DNA of 9,063 bases from NCBI GenBank assembly GCA_040007895.1, contig JBDTUE010000172.1, positions 1 to 9,063 on the forward strand. The letters run 5' to 3'. This stretch comes from JADJLQ01 sp040007895. GTDB taxonomy: Bacteria > Bacteroidota > Bacteroidia > Chitinophagales > Saprospiraceae. This document shows positions 6,147-9,063 of the stretch, piece by piece. A program made the position numbers and the translations under genes. How positions within the stretch are numbered: the first letter of the stretch is position 1; the number at the start of each line of letters is the position of its first letter. The notes under the pieces are model-generated. The model saw only the letters and a list, made by a program, of their open reading frames with translations. It was not told the origin of the DNA and did not search any database.

Positions 6147-7259
6147 ATGAATAATTTTAAAAATTTGGTTTTCATCCTATTGACATTTGTCTGCATTTAC
6201 GCAGGTTGCAAAAAGGATGTAGAAAAGCCGACAACGTTTATTTCCGGTGAAGTAAAAGATTACCCTGATGGAAAGCTTACTTTATTTAGAGTGTTCAGTG
6301 AAGATTCAAGTATCATCGATACGAGTTTTATCAAAGGTGGTAAGTTTAAACTTGATTTAAATACCACAGAAACGCAATTAGCTAACCTCGTGTTTCCAGA
6401 TGGTCAATCTTCAGTCCAATTTTTTACAGAGCCTGGAAATATCGTCATAAGCGGTACACAAGAAAAAATGCAAAGTTTAGAAGTTACCGGCACCCCAACC
6501 AACGTGCTCAATAACGAACTAAAAAAGACAAATGCTGAAATAGATGCACAGTATGCCAAGCTCATTGAAATTGGCACAGCTGCACAACAAACCGGTAATG
6601 AAAAAACCGTAGACAGTGTCAGATCAATCTTAATAGGTCTGGAAGCAGCAACCAATAAATCTAATCTCGAATTTGCAAAAAAACATCCTGAATCTCTGAT
6701 CAGTGCTTATCTGGGTTTGATGGCTGCAAGTTCAGGTGGTGATCTGGACATTGCTTCCTTGGTTACCGCACTAAGCCCGGAAATTAAAAAGACGTTTTTT
6801 GGTCAACGACTTGAAACAATGGCGATAGCGGCAGGAAAAACGGCCATTGGAGCTATAGCACCTGATTTTGAAGGTATGTCTCCTGAAGGTAAATTGATTA
6901 AGCTGTCTTCTTTAAAAGGTAAATCTGTCCTTATAGACTTTTGGGCGAGTTGGTGTGGGCCCTGCAGACAGGAAAATCCCAATCTGGTCAAAACGTACAC
7001 AGCTTATAACCCTAAAGGATTTGATATATTAGGAGTTTCATTGGATCAGGAAAAAGAAAAATGGCTTGGAGGCATAGCTGAAGATAATTTACACTGGTCT
7101 CATGTATCTGACCTGAAGGGTTGGAAAAGTGCTATAGCGGCGATGTATGGTGTGCAGGGAATACCGCAAAACTTTCTGTTGGATAAAGACGGAAGAATTA
7201 TAGCAAAAGGTTTAAGAGGAAAAGAACTAGATGAAAAACTGAAAGAGATCTTTAATTAA
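6147..7259 (+). CDS. TlpA-like thioredoxin-fold lipoprotein with DUF4369-like N-terminus
   Basis: This 370-residue protein is probably a periplasm-facing lipoprotein. Residues 1-20 form a signal peptide with lipobox YAGC and lipidated Cys21. Residues of about 30-115 look like the beta-rich DUF4369 domain common in Bacteroidota, with a helical linker over about 120-230. The C-terminal TlpA/AhpC-TSA thioredoxin domain (about 236-370) has the active site WCGPC (Cys270, Cys273) and the cis-proline Pro340 in GIPQNF. Such proteins reduce disulfides or act in redox homeostasis and cytochrome maturation; no specific partner can be read here. The PAP2_C gene starts 23 bp downstream, so the two are probably co-transcribed. 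The domain call is firm; the physiological role is unknown. Confidence 0.92.
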   Translation: MNNFKNLVFILLTFVCIYAGCKKDVEKPTTFISGEVKDYPDGKLTLFRVFSEDSSIIDTSFIKGGKFKLDLNTTETQLANLVFPDGQSSVQFFTEPGNIVISGTQEKMQSLEVTGTPTNVLNNELKKTNAEIDAQYAKLIEIGTAAQQTGNEKTVDSVRSILIGLEAATNKSNLEFAKKHPESLISAYLGLMAASSGGDLDIASLVTALSPEIKKTFFGQRLETMAIAAGKTAIGAIAPDFEGMSPEGKLIKLSSLKGKSVLIDFWASWCGPCRQENPNLVKTYTAYNPKGFDILGVSLDQEKEKWLGGIAEDNLHWSHVSDLKGWKSAIAAMYGVQGIPQNFLLDKDGRIIAKGLRGKELDEKLKEIFN

Positions 7260-7282
7260 TTTCTTCCTGGTCATACGCACCT

Positions 7283-8011
7283 ATGGAGAAGGAATTAATC
7301 AATAAAAGTGGTTACCCGTTAGAGCCGGGTTATACTTTTTTGCAGGAACTACGGCAAAATTGGAGTGCCGCTATCCAGGGCAAAGTTTTTGCCAAACATG
7401 TATTTATTACTTTTTTATTTTTTATACCAATATATTTTTTCCTGGTGCCTTTTCTCCAGTTCATTGAACACAGGGAAGGGGTGGTCCTTAGTGATTTTAT
7501 ATTGAATCAAATAGCCCCGAGGGATGTGTCCGGTGTTATTTTCAAAGTCGTATACTCCAGTGCATTCTTTATTTTCCTGTACGATCTTAAATCTCCCTGG
7601 TTATTACTGAGAGATGTGCAGATTTTGTTGCTGCTTCAATATATCCGGAATGTATGTCTTTACCTTGTCCCGCTAGCCGCACCGCAGGGTATCGTTCCAC
7701 TTCATGATCCAATCCTGGAATTTGTAGCCTATGACCAAAAACCAATGTTACAGGATTTGTTTTTCAGTGGGCATACTGCAGCCGTCGTAATCTTTGCCTT
7801 GTTGACAAGAAAAAAGAATTATCTTTTCGTAGGATTTTTAATGATTTCTTTTCTTATGGCGGGTCTGCTTTCTATTCAACATTGTCATTATTCTATAGAT
7901 ATTTTAGGAGGTGCTTTTTTTGGTGTCCTTTCTTATTATCTTGTGAAGATTCTCTGGCTGCGATTAAGATTGCCGTTTGAACGTAATTCATCAGCGCTTA
8001 ATTTAAATTAA
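7283..8011 (+). CDS. PAP2_C (sphingomyelin-synthase-like) membrane phosphotransferase
   Basis: This 242-residue protein has about six membrane segments, near 38-62, 82-102, 108-136, 158-178, 180-200 and 206-228. It carries the lipid phosphatase/phosphotransferase motifs in the form typical of sphingomyelin synthases. These are an Arg-containing block RNVCLYLVPLAAP (122-134), SGHT with His164 (162-165), and HYSID with His202 and Asp206 (202-206). In human SMS1 the matching triad is His-His-Asp, with the same four-residue spacing between the second His and the Asp. Family members move a phospho-headgroup from a phospholipid to ceramide, or act as lipid phosphatases. The serine palmitoyltransferase gene starts 34 bp downstream, which supports a sphingolipid role. 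Donor headgroup and transferase-versus-phosphatase activity are not settled by the sequence. Confidence 0.85.
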   Translation: MEKELINKSGYPLEPGYTFLQELRQNWSAAIQGKVFAKHVFITFLFFIPIYFFLVPFLQFIEHREGVVLSDFILNQIAPRDVSGVIFKVVYSSAFFIFLYDLKSPWLLLRDVQILLLLQYIRNVCLYLVPLAAPQGIVPLHDPILEFVAYDQKPMLQDLFFSGHTAAVVIFALLTRKKNYLFVGFLMISFLMAGLLSIQHCHYSIDILGGAFFGVLSYYLVKILWLRLRLPFERNSSALNLN

Positions 8012-8025
8012 CTAACCAACTAACC
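8010..8025 (+). repeat. Two tandem copies of AACTAACC in the PAP2_C-spt gap
   Basis: The 8-base unit occurs twice without a spacer, overlapping the PAP2_C stop codon. It could be a small operator or leader element for spt, or simple sequence slippage. No full TAnnTTTG promoter box lies between it and the spt ATG. Confidence 0.4.
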
Positions 8026-8045
8026 ACCATATAATTAAATAGCGA

Positions 8046-9063
8046 ATGAATCAATTAGATGCTAGAATAAATAACCTGGCAGATCAGGTAAATTACCTCA
8101 AATCGAGTAATATCTATCTCTATTACCGGGAGCTTGACTCGGCGCAGGACACTGAAATGGTAGAGCATGGGCGGACCATACTGATGTTTGGATCCAATAG
8201 CTACCTGGGACTTACTAATCACCCAAAAGTGAAAGCAGCAGCCATCAAAGCTATTGAGCAATATGGCACTGGAGTTTCAGGCTCAAGATTATTGAACGGT
8301 AATTTGCGTATTCATAGAGAGTTAGAAGAGAGATTGGCCCAGTTTGTTGGAAAAGAAGATGCAGTCGTGGTGAGTACGGGTTTTCAGGCTAACCTCGCTG
8401 CGTTACCTCCTATCGTAGATCGATCCAGTTACCTGTTGATGGATAAACTTAGTCATGCTTCTATCCTGGAAGCAGCTACTTTATCCTTAGGACGTAAACT
8501 CAAATTTGAACATGACAATCTTGAATCCCTTGAAAAACTTCTTCGACATTGTAATTCAGACGCTACCCGGATAGTGGTCACCGAAGGTGTATTCAGTATG
8601 GATGGAGATATCCCCAATTTACCCGGGACCGTAGAACTTGCAAGGCAATACGGCGCTATGGTCATGGTTGATGATGCACATGCTATCGGAGTTTTAGGAA
8701 AAAATGGTGCCGGAAGTTCTTCCCATTTTGACTGTACCGATAAAGTAGATATCATCACCGGTACATTCAGCAAGTCATTAGCAGCGTTAGGTGGATTTGT
8801 TGCCGCCAATAAAGATATTATCAACCTGATCAAACATTCCGCCAGAGCTCAGATGTTTAGTGCAGGCTTGCAACCGGCTTCAGTAATGGCTGTCATGGCT
8901 GCATTGGATATTATAGAAGAAGAGCCGGATTTGATCAAGAACCTTTGGGCCAATACTAATTATGCACTGGATATGATGAAACAAATGGGTTTTGACACCG
9001 GCAATGCGGAGACTCCGATCCTGCCGGTATATATCCGCGATGATTTTAAGACGTATGTGTTGA
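8046..9063 (+). CDS. spt: Serine palmitoyltransferase (alpha-oxoamine synthase), 3' end cut by the window
   Basis: The frame is open from ATG 8046 to the window edge (339 codons, no stop). Family members have about 400 residues, so some 55-60 are missing. The enzyme condenses L-serine with a long-chain acyl thioester to 3-ketosphinganine, the first step of sphingolipid synthesis, using PLP. Motifs are MFGSNSYLGLT (47-57), GSRLLNG (79-85), HASI with His137, VDDAHAIG with Asp210 and His212, and TFSKSLAALGG with Schiff-base Lys243. From memory, the DTEM...GRTILMFGSNSYLGLT region and the ETPILPVYIR stretch resemble Sphingobacterium serine palmitoyltransferase more than BioF or Kbl. A cysteate-using paralogue making capnine-type sulfonolipids cannot be excluded. 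The PAP2_C gene 34 bp upstream fits a sphingolipid operon. Confidence 0.88.
   Translation, partial: MNQLDARINNLADQVNYLKSSNIYLYYRELDSAQDTEMVEHGRTILMFGSNSYLGLTNHPKVKAAAIKAIEQYGTGVSGSRLLNGNLRIHRELEERLAQFVGKEDAVVVSTGFQANLAALPPIVDRSSYLLMDKLSHASILEAATLSLGRKLKFEHDNLESLEKLLRHCNSDATRIVVTEGVFSMDGDIPNLPGTVELARQYGAMVMVDDAHAIGVLGKNGAGSSSHFDCTDKVDIITGTFSKSLAALGGFVAANKDIINLIKHSARAQMFSAGLQPASVMAVMAALDIIEEEPDLIKNLWANTNYALDMMKQMGFDTGNAETPILPVYIRDDFKTYVL

Noticed and set aside
6404..7000. Two minus-strand open frames inside the TlpA-like gene
   Set aside because: Both oppose a coding sequence with clear thioredoxin motifs and have no recognisable features of their own.
8453..8833. Minus-strand open frame of 126 codons
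   Set aside because: It is antisense to the well-supported spt coding sequence, and its translation is low-complexity and unlike a real protein.
1..9063. CRISPR arrays, insertion sequences, tRNA or rRNA genes, riboswitches
   Set aside because: No regularly spaced repeats, transposase motifs, terminal inverted repeats, or conserved RNA sequences were seen on either strand.

Overview
The window looks like chromosomal DNA of a Bacteroidota bacterium, probably from a Saprospiria/Chitinophagia-like lineage. The reasons are AT-rich coding sequence (about 40% GC by eye), no Shine-Dalgarno motifs in front of the genes, several TAnnTTTG boxes of the kind Bacteroidota use as the -7 promoter element, a lipoprotein combining a DUF4369-like N-terminal half with a TlpA thioredoxin domain, and a sphingolipid-type serine palmitoyltransferase. 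The exact taxon cannot be read from the sequence.

Layout. Positions 3-59 hold the last codons of an upstream plus-strand gene. It converges on a minus-strand saccharopine/lysine dehydrogenase-like gene (142-1272), and a 25-bp-arm hairpin (64-129) lies between them. A divergent control region (1273-1447) separates that gene from a tight plus-strand operon at 1448-4961. The operon encodes a HisC/CobD-fold PLP enzyme, a CDP-alcohol phosphatidyltransferase, a LicC/PntC-like cytidylyltransferase and a LysE-like membrane protein. Its junctions are a 23-bp overlap, a zero gap and a 12-bp in-frame gap. After a 120-bp spacer comes queG (5082-6014, tRNA queuosine synthesis). After a 132-bp spacer with a good promoter box comes a second group: a TlpA-type lipoprotein (6147-7259), a sphingomyelin-synthase-like PAP2_C membrane enzyme (7283-8011) and serine palmitoyltransferase (8046 to the window edge, incomplete).

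How the genes may work together. Serine palmitoyltransferase starts sphingolipid synthesis. The PAP2_C protein carries the catalytic residues of enzymes that move a phospho-headgroup from a phospholipid onto ceramide. The first operon has the parts expected to make an amino-alcohol phosphate (or aminophosphonate), activate it with CTP and attach it to a lipid. Together they suggest a two-stage route to a headgroup-bearing sphingolipid: headgroup to glycerolipid, then glycerolipid to ceramide. The family assignments are well supported by motifs. The chemical identity of the headgroup and the link between the two groups are inference.
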